64,000 nucleotides of DNA from Prosthecobacter debontii (GCA_945862245.1 CAMAXN010000007.1:20583-84582); one strand, 5' to 3'. Counted from the stretch's first letter, positions 54,161 through 63,133 are shown. Notes: generated from the letters alone by a model not told the origin. Made by a program: numbers and translations.

Positions 54161-54905
54161 ATAGGAGTTGTTCGACCGCCAAGGCCTGCTCGAGGGTGTC
54201 GACTCCGGGTGAGGTGTCGTCGGTGATTAGGACGCGGATGTTTGCTCCGTTTTCGAGGGCTCGGAGTTGTTCGAGTGACTCTGCCTGCTCCAGCGGGGAT
54301 GGCGGCCAGGTGACGAAGGTTTCGAGGAAATCGCGGCGGTAACCGTAGATGCCTTTGTGGCGGAGGATTTGCAGACCAGGGACGGGGTTACGGAAAAAAG
54401 GTAGGGGCGAGCGTGAAAAATAGAGAGCGTGGCCGTTTTGTTTGAGGACGACTTTCACTACGTTCGGATCGGCTACTGCAGGGTCGGCGGGATCGAGCGG
54501 ATTGGCAGCGGTAACCATGTGGAGAGCTGGCTCATCGATGAGCGCTTGGGCGAGTTCGTCGATGAGCGCGGGGTCGATGAGTGGTTCGTCGCCCTGGATA
54601 TTGAGGATGTGGGTGGCTTGCGGGATGGCTTGGATTGCTTCGGCGAGCCTATCGGTTCCGGTCGGGTGATCCGGCGAGGTCATCACGGCCTTTCCTCCGA
54701 AAGCTTCCACTGCCGAGGCGATACGCTCGTCATCGGTTGCAACGAGGATTTCCGAGAGCCTTATTGCAGACTGGCAACGTTCCCAAACGTGCTGAATCAA
54801 CGTTTTGCCTGCGATAATATGCAGGGGTTTCCCGGGGAAGCGGGTGGAACCCCATCGCGCGGGAAGAACGCCGATGATGTATTGATTAGAGGCTATTTGG
54901 GACAC
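54138..54905 (-). CDS. kdsB: 3-deoxy-manno-octulosonate cytidylyltransferase
   Basis: 255 residues from GTG 54905 (frame open further upstream, but similarity begins at IIGVLPARWGSTRFPGKPL). KdsB activates Kdo with CTP for lipid A assembly, so the cell has an outer membrane. LPARWGSTRFPGKP, ILNIQGDEPLIDP, and FSRSPLPFFR are the family signatures. The adjacent CTP synthase supplies the substrate. The KdsB C-terminus SSLKFKI and its TAG come from repeat copy 5, an unusual 3' end. The kdsB-pyrG order is also known in Chlamydia. Confidence 0.93.
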   Translation of the reverse strand: MSQIASNQYIIGVLPARWGSTRFPGKPLHIIAGKTLIQHVWERCQSAIRLSEILVATDDERIASAVEAFGGKAVMTSPDHPTGTDRLAEAIQAIPQATHILNIQGDEPLIDPALIDELAQALIDEPALHMVTAANPLDPADPAVADPNVVKVVLKQNGHALYFSRSPLPFFRNPVPGLQILRHKGIYGYRRDFLETFVTWPPSPLEQAESLEQLRALENGANIRVLITDDTSPGVDTLEQALAVEQLLSSLKFKI

Positions 54906-55120
54906 GAAATGGTATAGGTTGCGCCACCCTACGGAGAGCTCACCCGTGTCGGCAAGAACGGTTTGGGGAAAGTTGCAAACATTCAGTCTCCACCAGATCC
55001 GCAACCGCCTCCGCCAAATCCACTATCGCCTCCGCATGGTCGCACCCCGTCAACGGTTGCTCTTGGCGCGGTCGTGGGTGATGCAAAGCATCTCGCAGCA
55101 CCCTTTTTGCTGGGCTTCTT

Positions 55121-55423
55121 TCATGATGCCATTGAAGTCACCTCACGCTTAATTTTTGCCCCGAAAGACCTTTCGGCAACTTCCAGATCATGCTCTGATT
55201 GGAGACCGACCCAGAAAGCCGCAGTAGTACCAAAGAACTTCGAAAGGCGCAATGCGGTCTCAGCAGAGATGCTTCGCCTACACTTCGTGATCTCAGTAAG
55301 CCGCGAGGCTGGAATACCTGTTGCGCGTGATACCGATGCAAGACTTAAGCCCATCGGCTTGATAAATTCTTCAAGGAGAATCTCACCTGGATGAATCAGT
55401 GGTAGATATTTGGATGTGCTCAT
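55121..55423 (-). CDS. higA: HigA-type antitoxin
   Basis: 100 residues. The helix-turn-helix of the HigA family: HPGEILLEEFIKPMGLS, VSRATGIPASRLTEITKCRR, SISAETALRLSKFFGTTAAF and WVGLQSEHDLE. It binds the toxin and represses the operon. The gene starts 4 nt after higB ends. The toxin lies first, as is typical for higBA. Confidence 0.93.
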   Translation of the reverse strand: MSTSKYLPLIHPGEILLEEFIKPMGLSLASVSRATGIPASRLTEITKCRRSISAETALRLSKFFGTTAAFWVGLQSEHDLEVAERSFGAKIKREVTSMAS

Positions 55424-55427
55424 GATC

Positions 55428-55709
55428 TTAATGGTAGTCTAATATTGTTACTTCTTGCTTTGTTCCATCCTGCCAACGGAAAATGATTCGCCATTGCTGA
55501 TTGATACGAATACTACAAAAACCATCCAAGTTACCTTTCAATTGCTCAAGTCGATTGCCTGGTGGAATCTGAAGATCTTCAATAATTCGTGCCTGATTGA
55601 TCATGCGCAACTTACGTCGTGCCCGCTCCTGGATGTCTCCAGGCAAGCCACGAACCCGTAAGCCGCGATAAATGTTCTCTGTTGCTGAATCGCCGAAACT
55701 TTCGATCAC
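55428..55709 (-). CDS. higB: HigB-type toxin
   Basis: 93 residues from GTG 55709. A RelE-fold ribosome-dependent mRNase of the HigB family, with GLPGDIQERARRKLRMINQA, then LEQLKGNLDGFCSIRINQQW and RIIFRWQDG. Two nested inverted repeats lie about 25 nt upstream (55734-55755). The toxin is followed by higA, 4 nt away. A complete pair, with no lesions. Confidence 0.93.
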   Translation of the reverse strand: MIESFGDSATENIYRGLRVRGLPGDIQERARRKLRMINQARIIEDLQIPPGNRLEQLKGNLDGFCSIRINQQWRIIFRWQDGTKQEVTILDYH

Positions 55710-55733
55710 TATCAGAAAATATACTCTCTGTTG

Positions 55734-55755
55734 ATTACGTCAAGCGTAATTACGC
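55734..55755. promoter_or_regulatory. Inverted repeats, candidate HigA operator
   Basis: ATTACG-TCAAG-CGTAAT (55734-55750) overlaps the perfect palindrome GCGTAATTACGC (55744-55755). It lies 25-46 nt upstream of higB. HigA antitoxins bind such palindromes. Binding is inferred from position. Confidence 0.55.
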
Positions 55756-55875
55756 TGCGCGAAACATTTTTTTCGAACAATGAGCGCGTGCACCCCTACC
55801 AGCGAGAGCAAGCGTCAAACACGGGGTTGGGGTTGTAGTTTCGAAAAACCTTGTTCCCCCCCGCAGAACCGGAAA

Positions 55876-55979
55876 GGAGCGTAGGCTTCAGCCTACCATG
55901 GGTCATGGGCTTTAGCCCATTCTTTGGAACCACGCCGGGCTGAAGCCCGCGCCCCTTGGTATGCTGAAACCTACGCTCC
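55876..55979. repeat. Composite palindromic repeat, REP-like, 104 bp
   Basis: The outer arms at 55876-55898 (GGAGCGTAGGCTTCAGCC..., with ACCA) and 55957-55979 match in 21 of 23 positions as an inverted pair. Two inner palindromes lie between: ATGGGCTTTAGCCCAT (55905-55920) and CGGGCTGAAGCCCG (55936-55949). The RNA could fold into a cruciform. It is found between higBA and the efflux operon. A related TCTTCAGCCCGCCCC stretch occurs near 34110. Confidence 0.7.
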
Positions 55980-55993
55980 GCTACCTCCATGCC

Positions 55994-56434
55994 TCACTTC
56001 TTCTCCTTTTCCCCGCAGGCGCAGCGCCACTCGGGGTTGCCGCAGGGTGCGCATTTGCGGCTGTCGTAATGGAGGCGGGCGGTGATGGATTTGCCGGACT
56101 GGGTTTCCTTGTATTTCATGATGATCCATTCGCCTTCCTTGGGCGGGGTGAGGGTGAAACCGGTTTCATCCTTGGCGACCTCCAATTTCACCGGTGCTTG
56201 GCGAGTGCCGGCAGTGACGGTGAGTGTTTGCCTTTCGGCTTTCACGGGTTTCATATCCTTGTCCAGAATGGCAATGTGGAGCTTGCCGTCCTTGTCGGTG
56301 ACTTCGCCGTGCATGGTTTCGTTAGTGCTAAATTCGAGGATGAGACCCTTATTGGGGCCGAGTTCGATGTCCCCGTGGCCGAAGGCGAAACCGGCGGTGA
56401 GGGCGATGATGATGGTGGTCAGTTTGGTTTTCAT
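55994..56434 (-). CDS. Small secreted protein of the metal-efflux operon
   Basis: 146 residues from ATG 56434. A signal peptide (MKTKLTTIIIALTAGFAFG) precedes a HGDIELGPNKGLILEF start and a beta-rich body (GKLHIAILDKDMKPVKA). The end is Cys-rich (RKCAPCGNPEWRCACGEK), a possible metal-binding tail. The last gene of the efflux operon, 19 nt after the RND pump. A periplasmic metal chaperone role is inferred from context. Confidence 0.7.
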   Translation of the reverse strand: MKTKLTTIIIALTAGFAFGHGDIELGPNKGLILEFSTNETMHGEVTDKDGKLHIAILDKDMKPVKAERQTLTVTAGTRQAPVKLEVAKDETGFTLTPPKEGEWIIMKYKETQSGKSITARLHYDSRKCAPCGNPEWRCACGEKEKK

Positions 56435-56453
56435 ATTTGTGTTGTTCGTTTTG

Positions 56454-59400
56454 TTATCGGGCAGCTGGAGCATCCAGCCTGAGAGCTTTTTCCGCCGCTT
56501 TCCTGCCGATGAGGAAAAACACGGCGGGTGTGACCACGAGGTCGAGGAGAGTGGAGGAAATGAGGCCGCCGACGATGGCGATGGCTACGGGATGGAGGAT
56601 TTCCTTACCCGGCTCGCCGGGGGCGAGGACCAGCGGGATCAGGGCGATGCCTGCGGCGAGCGCGGTCATCAATACCGGCACAAGACGTTCCTGCGTACCG
56701 CGTGTGATAAGCGGGATGCCGAAGGCCTCGCCCTCGTGGCGCATGAGGTGGAGGTAATGGGAGATCATCATGATCCCATTGCGCGCCGCAACGCCGCCGA
56801 CGGCGATGAATCCGACCAGGGTAGCGATGCTGATGTTGTCGATTTTCCACCACGTAAAAGCAAGCGCGCCGGCGAGGGCGAGCGGGAGGTTGAGCATGAC
56901 CTGAAGGGCTAGCGAGAAGCTGCGGAAATAACCGGTCAACAGGACGATGATGACGCCGGTGATGAGGCCGAAGAGGATGAGAATGCGCTTCGAGGCTTCT
57001 TGGCGGGCGAGGTATTCGCCTTCGAAACGCAGGGTGTAGCCTTGCGGAACCTCGACCGTATCCGCGACGGCTTTCTGCCAATTTTCCACGAGTGATTCCA
57101 GGTCGCGCTGGCCGGTGTTCGCGCCGATCACGATGCGGCGTTGGCCGTTCTCGCGGTTTATGACATTGGGGCCGTTGACCTCTTGGACATCGGCGACGAG
57201 GGAGAGCGGGATGTAGCGACCGTTCGGTGCTTCGATGAGGAGATCACCGATCTTTTCCGCCCACGTCCGCCAGCTTTCGGGAAGGCGCAGGACAAGCTCG
57301 ACGGTGGCCTCGCCCTCGCGGAGTTCGCCGAGCATGGAGCCGCCTAATAATCGCGAGACCTGCTCATTGATCTCGCCGGGTGCTAGCCCTTCGCGGCGGG
57401 CGTGCTCGCGGTTCACCTCAATGCGGATCTGCGGGATAGGCACCTGCGCCTCCAAGTTCACATCGGTGAGGCCGGAGATGGATTGACCGGCTTCCTTCAC
57501 CTGCGCGCCGAGGCGGCGTAGCGTATCGAGATCCGGCCCGTGGATTTTCACCGCGATCTTTGCAGAAACGCCGCTGAGCATGTGGCTAAGGCGGTGGCCG
57601 ATGGGCTGTCCGACATTCACGAAAGTGCCTGGGATGCCCTTGAGCTTTTCGCGAATTTCCGCAAAAACCTCCTCACGGTGACGTCCGCCTTCGTGGAACT
57701 CGACATCGAACTCGTTGACGGAGACCGGCATGACGTGGTCGTCCCGCTCGGCGCGTCCGGCGCGGCGTCCGACGGTTTTGACTTCAGGAATTTCCAACAG
57801 CAGTTTGACCGCGCGGCCGCCGATCTCATTCGATTGTTTTAGGGACGTGCCCGGAGCGCTGGCGAAGGAGATGGTGGCGCTGCCCTCATTGAAAGTCGGC
57901 AGGAATTCCTTGCCCATTCCCGGGTAGAGCATCGCTCCTGCAACGACCAGCATGACGGATACGGCAACGACCACGAGCGGCGCTTTGAAAGCGGCTTTCA
58001 GGAAAGTCACGCGGGTGATGAATTTCAGTCCGCGGATGAGCGGGCCGTCGCGGTGCTCCTTGCCTTCCTTGGGTTTCAGGAGAAATGAGCAAAGTACGGG
58101 AATCACCGTAAGTGACACTACGAAAGAGGCGGACATGCTGACGATCGTCGCGATGGCGATCGGTCGGAAAAGGCGGCCTTCTAATCCCGCAAGACCAAGC
58201 AGCGGGATAAATACCAGCACGATCAGGATGGTTGCGTAGAGAATGCTGGAGCGCACCTCGCTGGAGGCAGAGGCGATGACCTCAAGGCGCGGCTTTGGCT
58301 GCGGCAGCGCGGCGTTTTCCCGCAATCGCCGGAAGACATTTTCCACATCCACGATGGCATCATCCACCACCATGCCGATGGCGACAGCGATGCCGCCGAG
58401 GGTCATGCTATTCACGCCGGTGCCGAACCATTTGAAAGTGATCAGCGTGATCGCAAAGGACAGCGGAATGGCCGTGAGGGTGATGAAAGTAGTGCGGAGG
58501 TTCAGCAGAAAGAGGAACAGGATAATGGTGACCATAATGGCCCCATCGAGAATCGCTTCCTTGAGATTTCCGACGGCGTGCTCGATGAAATCTCCCTGCC
58601 GAAAAAGGATGCCCGCCTCGACTCCGGCGGGCAGACTGGGGCGGAGCTCTTCGAGAGATTTCTCGATGGCAGCGGAGAGCTTGAGCGTATCGAAGCCGGG
58701 AGCCTTATCGATGCTGAGGATCACGCCTGCGGTTTCCGATTTGTCGTTCTCTAAGGAAATCCCCGCATCGCCGCGCATGGTGGCGACACCGAATTTCACC
58801 GTGGCAACATCGGAAATGGTAACGATGCGGTCGCCGGTGTGTTTCACGGATGAGGCGGCGATGTCGGAGGGATCGGCGGTCATCGCGAGGTTCCGCACCA
58901 TGATCTCGCGGGCACCGGATTGGAGGTAGCCGCTGGTGTCGTTACCAGCGGAGAGGGTGACGGCTTTTTCCAGCTCATCCAACGAAACGCCCTCCGCCTG
59001 CATTTTCAGCGGGTCGGGCTCCACATGGACTTGTTTCACGCCACCGCCGATGGCGAGCACTTCCGCGACACCGGGGATGCTCTGCAAACGGCGGGCAACG
59101 TTCAGCTCGGCGAAGGTGCGCAGATCCATCGGCGCGATGGCTCCGTCCGTGGAGCGCAGGCCGACGAGGAGGATCTCACCCATCAGCGAGGAAACGGGGG
59201 TCATGCCCGCACGGGTGTTTTGCGGCAACTTGACTGCTTGCAACCGTTCCTGCACGAGTTGGCGAGCGCGGTAAATGTCCGTTCCCCAGCCGAACTCGAC
59301 AAAAACGAGCGAGAGACCGACGTCGGAATTCGAGCGCAGGCGGTCGAGTCCACCGATGCCCAAGAGGGCGTTTTCGAGCGGGCGGGTGACAAGGATTTCC

Positions 59401-59582
59401 ACTTCCTCGGGCGCGAGTCCCGGGGCTTCCGTCAGCACGGTGACGGTGGGCTTGGTCATGTCTGGCAGGACTTCCACGGGAAGCTCGGTGCCCGTGCGAA
59501 TGCCCAGCAACAGGACAAGCAGCGCCACCGCGAGGACAAGAACGCGGTTCCGGAGAGAAAAGTGAATGAGGTGGTTAAGCAT
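56454..59582 (-). CDS. Heavy-metal RND efflux pump (CusA/CzcA family)
   Basis: 1042 residues, twelve membrane segments, a proton-driven inner-membrane pump of the HME-RND family. The N-terminus LIHFSLRNRVLVLAVALLVL, LPVEVLPDMTKPTVTVLTEA, and the TM4 motif AIGMVVDDAIVDVENV (near residue 400) are characteristic. The TM4 pattern is not the textbook Cu or Zn/Co/Cd form, so the exported ion is open. In front of its start lies the FitAB-type toxin pair on the opposite strand, which separates it from its adaptor gene. Confidence 0.93.
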   Translation of the reverse strand: MLNHLIHFSLRNRVLVLAVALLVLLLGIRTGTELPVEVLPDMTKPTVTVLTEAPGLAPEEVEILVTRPLENALLGIGGLDRLRSNSDVGLSLVFVEFGWGTDIYRARQLVQERLQAVKLPQNTRAGMTPVSSLMGEILLVGLRSTDGAIAPMDLRTFAELNVARRLQSIPGVAEVLAIGGGVKQVHVEPDPLKMQAEGVSLDELEKAVTLSAGNDTSGYLQSGAREIMVRNLAMTADPSDIAASSVKHTGDRIVTISDVATVKFGVATMRGDAGISLENDKSETAGVILSIDKAPGFDTLKLSAAIEKSLEELRPSLPAGVEAGILFRQGDFIEHAVGNLKEAILDGAIMVTIILFLFLLNLRTTFITLTAIPLSFAITLITFKWFGTGVNSMTLGGIAVAIGMVVDDAIVDVENVFRRLRENAALPQPKPRLEVIASASSEVRSSILYATILIVLVFIPLLGLAGLEGRLFRPIAIATIVSMSASFVVSLTVIPVLCSFLLKPKEGKEHRDGPLIRGLKFITRVTFLKAAFKAPLVVVAVSVMLVVAGAMLYPGMGKEFLPTFNEGSATISFASAPGTSLKQSNEIGGRAVKLLLEIPEVKTVGRRAGRAERDDHVMPVSVNEFDVEFHEGGRHREEVFAEIREKLKGIPGTFVNVGQPIGHRLSHMLSGVSAKIAVKIHGPDLDTLRRLGAQVKEAGQSISGLTDVNLEAQVPIPQIRIEVNREHARREGLAPGEINEQVSRLLGGSMLGELREGEATVELVLRLPESWRTWAEKIGDLLIEAPNGRYIPLSLVADVQEVNGPNVINRENGQRRIVIGANTGQRDLESLVENWQKAVADTVEVPQGYTLRFEGEYLARQEASKRILILFGLITGVIIVLLTGYFRSFSLALQVMLNLPLALAGALAFTWWKIDNISIATLVGFIAVGGVAARNGIMMISHYLHLMRHEGEAFGIPLITRGTQERLVPVLMTALAAGIALIPLVLAPGEPGKEILHPVAIAIVGGLISSTLLDLVVTPAVFFLIGRKAAEKALRLDAPAAR

Positions 59583-59629
59583 CTAAAAAATGAGATTGAC
59601 GGGTGATAGCATTGATAGCAATTTGGGAT

Positions 59630-59881
59630 ATGGCTCAGTTATTGGTGAGAAATATCCCAGATGAGGTGGCAAAATCGTTGAAGAAGCGGGCGGCGGCGCA
59701 CGGGGTTTCCGCCGAGGAAGAGCACCGCCGTATCTTGCAGGCGGCGCTTGCTCCTGCGGCGGCTGAGGCGGGTGATAAACTCACCTTGTTTGACCACATC
59801 AGGGAGTTGGGTAGGATCGCGCCTGATTTCGAATTCGGGACAGATCGGTCAGTTTTGAAGCCCCGTGAGATTGAGTTCTGA
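59630..59881 (+). CDS. FitA/VapB-type antitoxin
   Basis: 83 residues from ATG 59630 (the frame is open upstream from 59603). An Arc/ribbon-helix-helix start, MAQLLVRNIPDEVAKSLKKR, then AAAHGVSAEEEHRRILQAAL, matching FitA-type antitoxins nearly word for word. It overlaps the toxin gene by one base (TGATG). The gene sits between the RND pump and adaptor genes on the opposite strand. Confidence 0.9.
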   Translation: MAQLLVRNIPDEVAKSLKKRAAAHGVSAEEEHRRILQAALAPAAAEAGDKLTLFDHIRELGRIAPDFEFGTDRSVLKPREIEF

Positions 59882-60291
59882 TGCGCTACCTTCTCGATAC
59901 GAATTTCATTTCCGAGCTGCGCAAGCGAGACCGTGCGAATCGCGGGGTGCAAGCCTGGGCGATGAACAATGATTCCGGTTTGTGTGCCCTGAGTGTGATT
60001 ACGCTCGGTGAAATCCGGAAAGGCATCGAAGACAAACGCCGCACGGATATCCAGCAAGCTCATGTGATCGAGAGATGGCTCGACACGGTATTGACAGAAT
60101 TCTCGGAGAACATACTTACGGTGAATGTGGAAATTGCGGATCGTTGGGGTCGCCTCGTTTCCACTGCCAAACTGCCCTCGGTAGATCTCTTGCTCGCAGC
60201 GACCGCGCTTGAGCACGATCTCACGGTGATTACGAGAAACACCGCCGATTTCGAAGGGAGCGGGGCGCGTTTTCATAATCCCTGGAAGTGA
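59881..60291 (+). CDS. FitB/VapC-type PIN toxin
   Basis: 136 residues. The PIN-domain acid residues are all present: D6 (LLDTNFISE), E44 (TLGEIRKG), D102 (VDLLLAATA) and D123 (TRNTADFEG). Such toxins cleave tRNA or other RNA. The pair is complete and intact. It ends 11 nt before the convergent adaptor gene. Confidence 0.93.
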   Translation: MRYLLDTNFISELRKRDRANRGVQAWAMNNDSGLCALSVITLGEIRKGIEDKRRTDIQQAHVIERWLDTVLTEFSENILTVNVEIADRWGRLVSTAKLPSVDLLLAATALEHDLTVITRNTADFEGSGARFHNPWK

Positions 60292-60302
60292 GGTGATGGC
60301 GT

Positions 60303-61421
60303 TCATGCCGTATCCCCCGTTCGTGTCTTACGTATGAAAGCACTGGCGATGAGCAGCAGCAAAAGCACGCCGCACGTGATGCCGAGGAAGACAATGAGCG
60401 GGCTGTTGCTGCCGTGTTCGTGGCCATGGCCCTGATCACCACCGGAAGCGGCAATTTCCTCCTTGGACATTTCGGTTCCATCCTCGTTGTGCGGGTGGCC
60501 GTGGGCGGCATCGAGCGCTTCCTTGAGCGAGACGCTGCCCTTTCCGGCGAAGGACAATGAGTAGGAACCTTTCGTGACCACTTCGTCTCCGGGCAGGAGG
60601 CCGGCGGTGATCTCCGCGCGCTCCCCGCTGATCTCTCCGACGCTGACGGGGATGCGGACGTAGGCATTCTCAAGCTCGTAGTCCTTGATAAAAACGAAGC
60701 GATTTGAGCGATCTCCCAGCAATGCCTCGCGCGGAATGCTGAGAATATTTTCGCGCTTCGATACGATGAGGGAAACCTCCGCCCTCATGCCGGGGCGGAG
60801 TGTGGAGGCGGGATTCGGTAGCTCGAAGATCGCGCCCAGCGTGGAGGGGTTGAGTTCATCCTCGGCATTGAGCCGGAGAAAAGTGGACGCCGTTTCCTCC
60901 GTCCCGAGCGAGGGGATGCGGATGCGCGCCGTGAGGCCATCCTTCAATATCGCCGCCTGATGCTGCGGGACGCGGGCTACCGCCCACACGGTTTTTAGAT
61001 CGAGGATTTCCATTAGCTCTTTGTCCGGTTCGACGGGTGCGCCGAGGTGGCCGTCCGAGATCATGACGAGTCCGTCGGCAGGCGCTTTCAGCTCGATGAC
61101 CGGCGGCGGATCACCGGGCTGGCGGCTCTCGATGCGGAGCAGGACATCGCCTTTTTTCACAAAGTCGCCCTTATGAGCGAGGACTTCTATAATCTTGCCA
61201 GGGATGCGGCTGGAAAGGACGGAGTGGCTTTCGCAGGTGTGCTCGATCTCGCCGAGCACGGGGAGTGTGCGCTCGAACGAAGATTCCTCGGCGGCGACGG
61301 TTTCGATGCCGAGGTTTTGGATGGCGTTAGTATCGAGAACGATGGTGTTCTCGTTGCGGGGCGGGGCTTCGGCGGCGAAGGCGGAAGCGATGAAAAGTAA
61401 GGAGAGGAATGTGTATTTCAT
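60303..61421 (-). CDS. RND efflux adaptor (periplasmic)
   Basis: 372 residues. A signal peptide (1-16) and the membrane-fusion fold: LPVLGEIEHTCESHSVLSSR, PGKIIEVLAHKGDFVKKGDVLLRIES (in part), and a barrel with VRIPVSVGEISGERAEI. The C-terminus is odd: a His-rich stretch (AAHGHPHNEDG and QGHGHEHGS) followed by one membrane helix (LIVFLGITCGVLLLLLIASAF), suggesting metal sensing and membrane anchoring. The adaptor links the RND pump and the TolC-like channel. Confidence 0.88.
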   Translation of the reverse strand: MKYTFLSLLFIASAFAAEAPPRNENTIVLDTNAIQNLGIETVAAEESSFERTLPVLGEIEHTCESHSVLSSRIPGKIIEVLAHKGDFVKKGDVLLRIESRQPGDPPPVIELKAPADGLVMISDGHLGAPVEPDKELMEILDLKTVWAVARVPQHQAAILKDGLTARIRIPSLGTEETASTFLRLNAEDELNPSTLGAIFELPNPASTLRPGMRAEVSLIVSKRENILSIPREALLGDRSNRFVFIKDYELENAYVRIPVSVGEISGERAEITAGLLPGDEVVTKGSYSLSFAGKGSVSLKEALDAAHGHPHNEDGTEMSKEEIAASGGDQGHGHEHGSNSPLIVFLGITCGVLLLLLIASAFIRKTRTGDTA

Positions 61422-61433
61422 GGACGGAAGAGG

Positions 61434-62660
61434 TCAGTGGTTGCCGAGGGATGCTTCGTAGCGCACACGGGCGAGGTGGAATTCGCGCAGCGCGTCGAGA
61501 CGTGTGGCGGCGAGTTGGATGCTTTTATCGCGGGCGCGGAAGACCGTCAGAATATTGGTCTGGGACTGGGCAAAGGCGTCGGACGCGGCTTTGGATTGTT
61601 CCGCCGCCAAAGGCAGCAGGGTTTCATCGAGTTCGCGGATGAGCTTCGCCCACTCGATCATCTGTGCACGGTCGGATTCCGCTTCAAGACGGATGTGGCG
61701 GGCAAGGGCGGTGGCTTCGAGTTTCCGGCGCTCGTGGGTGGCCTGCGCTTCCTCGATAGCCCCTTCGTTCTTGTTCCAAAGAGGCAGAGGAATGCGGAAA
61801 CGTAAACCGAAAATACCCTCGTTGTCGTATCCGTTCGGTGCGTCCTCCGTGCGCTCCGCGGCGGCAAAAAGCCCAGCCTCCACGTCATCGTAGCGGAGGG
61901 CTTGCTGGAGATCCATACCTTGGCGGGCGGCATCTACTTCGAGCATCGCCGCTTGGAAATCGGGACGCAGCGCGGGGTTTACATCGCTCTCGGGAATGGA
62001 GGGCGGAGCCAAGGTGCCTCCCACGCTGATCGATTCACCCGCATGCATCCCGAGAAGCGGTTTCAGTTCACCCACGGCGGCGGCTTCCTCCGCGTCGAGC
62101 TGCCGAATCTGGGCGGAAATACTAGCAGCTTCGAGCCGGGCGGTAGCGGCGTCCAGCGCTGAGCCTTCTCCTTTTTTGGAGGCGACGGAGAGTTTTTCGG
62201 AAAACTCGGAGGCGAGCGCGATCTGGTTTCTCAGAAGCTCGCGGCGTTGTCGTATCGCCAGAACGCGGATCACGGATGTTTTCGCGCCAGCCACCAACTG
62301 CCGTTCCATCTCGCGGATTTCCGCTTCGGCAGACTTGAGTTCGGTGACGGAAATTCCCTTTTCCAAACTAAGCCTGCCGGTGATGGGAAAGCGTTGGGAA
62401 AATCCGACCTCCAGTTTGCCCTCGCGGAAATCGGCGTTGTGTTCGAGAGAGGTTTCGAGTTCGGGATTTTTCAGACGGCCGGTCTGTTTCATCCGACCCA
62501 ATGCCTCATCGATGCGGAATCGGGCAGCGGCAAGATCGGGATTCTGGGCGCGGATACGCTCCGTCACTCCCTTGAGGTTGATCACGAGGCAAGGTTCCGC
62601 CATGAGGCGGGTATTGAGAGTTAGAAGTGCAATAAGTGCGAAGATGAGCAAGGGATACAT
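61434..62660 (-). CDS. TolC-family outer-membrane channel
   Basis: 408 residues with a signal peptide (1-21). Two repeats of the TolC/OEP helical fold: NPDLAAARFRIDEALGR and NPALRPDFQAAMLEVDAARQG. LPLWNKNEGAIEEAQATHERR matches the second half. It forms the outer-membrane exit of the pump. First in order after the metal-binding protein gene, it ends 12 nt before the adaptor gene. Confidence 0.9.
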   Translation of the reverse strand: MYPLLIFALIALLTLNTRLMAEPCLVINLKGVTERIRAQNPDLAAARFRIDEALGRMKQTGRLKNPELETSLEHNADFREGKLEVGFSQRFPITGRLSLEKGISVTELKSAEAEIREMERQLVAGAKTSVIRVLAIRQRRELLRNQIALASEFSEKLSVASKKGEGSALDAATARLEAASISAQIRQLDAEEAAAVGELKPLLGMHAGESISVGGTLAPPSIPESDVNPALRPDFQAAMLEVDAARQGMDLQQALRYDDVEAGLFAAAERTEDAPNGYDNEGIFGLRFRIPLPLWNKNEGAIEEAQATHERRKLEATALARHIRLEAESDRAQMIEWAKLIRELDETLLPLAAEQSKAASDAFAQSQTNILTVFRARDKSIQLAATRLDALREFHLARVRYEASLGNH

Positions 62661-62803
62661 ATTTTGGAAAAGTGGTTTGACTGTGAAATCCAGATAGTCG
62701 GCAGCAATAACTGCGTGGGCAAAATGCTGACAGATCTCGGCTGCGAGGAGTCAGCGGGGGAAATCGCACCATCATGGCACGAGGGTGCGCGGAAAGGCGC
62801 GCC

Positions 62804-63133
62804 TCAGATCAACGGCGGCTTATCGAGCTCGAACAACGGCTCATCAGGAGCCAGCGCGCGGTCAGCATCGATTTCCACCAATACGCATTGGAAACCGATG
62901 CGCAGGGAAAGGGAATCTTTAACGCGGTCGGCGCTAGGGAGGTGACAGCAAGCGTGATGGTGTGGCTCGGAGTCGGGGCTATCGTGATCGTGAGGATTCC
63001 CTTGGTTACCGTGATCGGATTCGCAATGGGACACACACTGGTCATTTTCGCCATGTAAAAAGCCATGCGCAACGCCCGCGCTCATCCCTGCGAAAACGCA
63101 GAAAATAAGAAGTAAGCGGGCAAAGTAAGGCAC
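62804..63133 (-). CDS. Small secreted His/Cys-rich protein
   Basis: 109 residues. A signal peptide (MPYFARLLLIFCVFAGMSAG) precedes a dense metal-binding cluster: CVSHCESDHGNQGNPHDHDS and HHHACCH between residues 33 and 64, with four Cys and many His. The tail (SLRIGFQCVLVEIDADRALA) is ordinary. It is the first gene of the efflux operon, upstream of the TolC-like gene. A periplasmic metal buffer or sensor is likely by composition. No family named. Confidence 0.7.
   Translation of the reverse strand: MPYFARLLLIFCVFAGMSAGVAHGFLHGENDQCVSHCESDHGNQGNPHDHDSPDSEPHHHACCHLPSADRVKDSLSLRIGFQCVLVEIDADRALAPDEPLFELDKPPLI

Noticed and set aside
54906..55120. A Gly/Cys-rich reading (GFGGGGCGSGGD) on the minus strand
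   Set aside because: It is short, lies in frame after the higA stop, and has no start; probably chance or a decayed tail.
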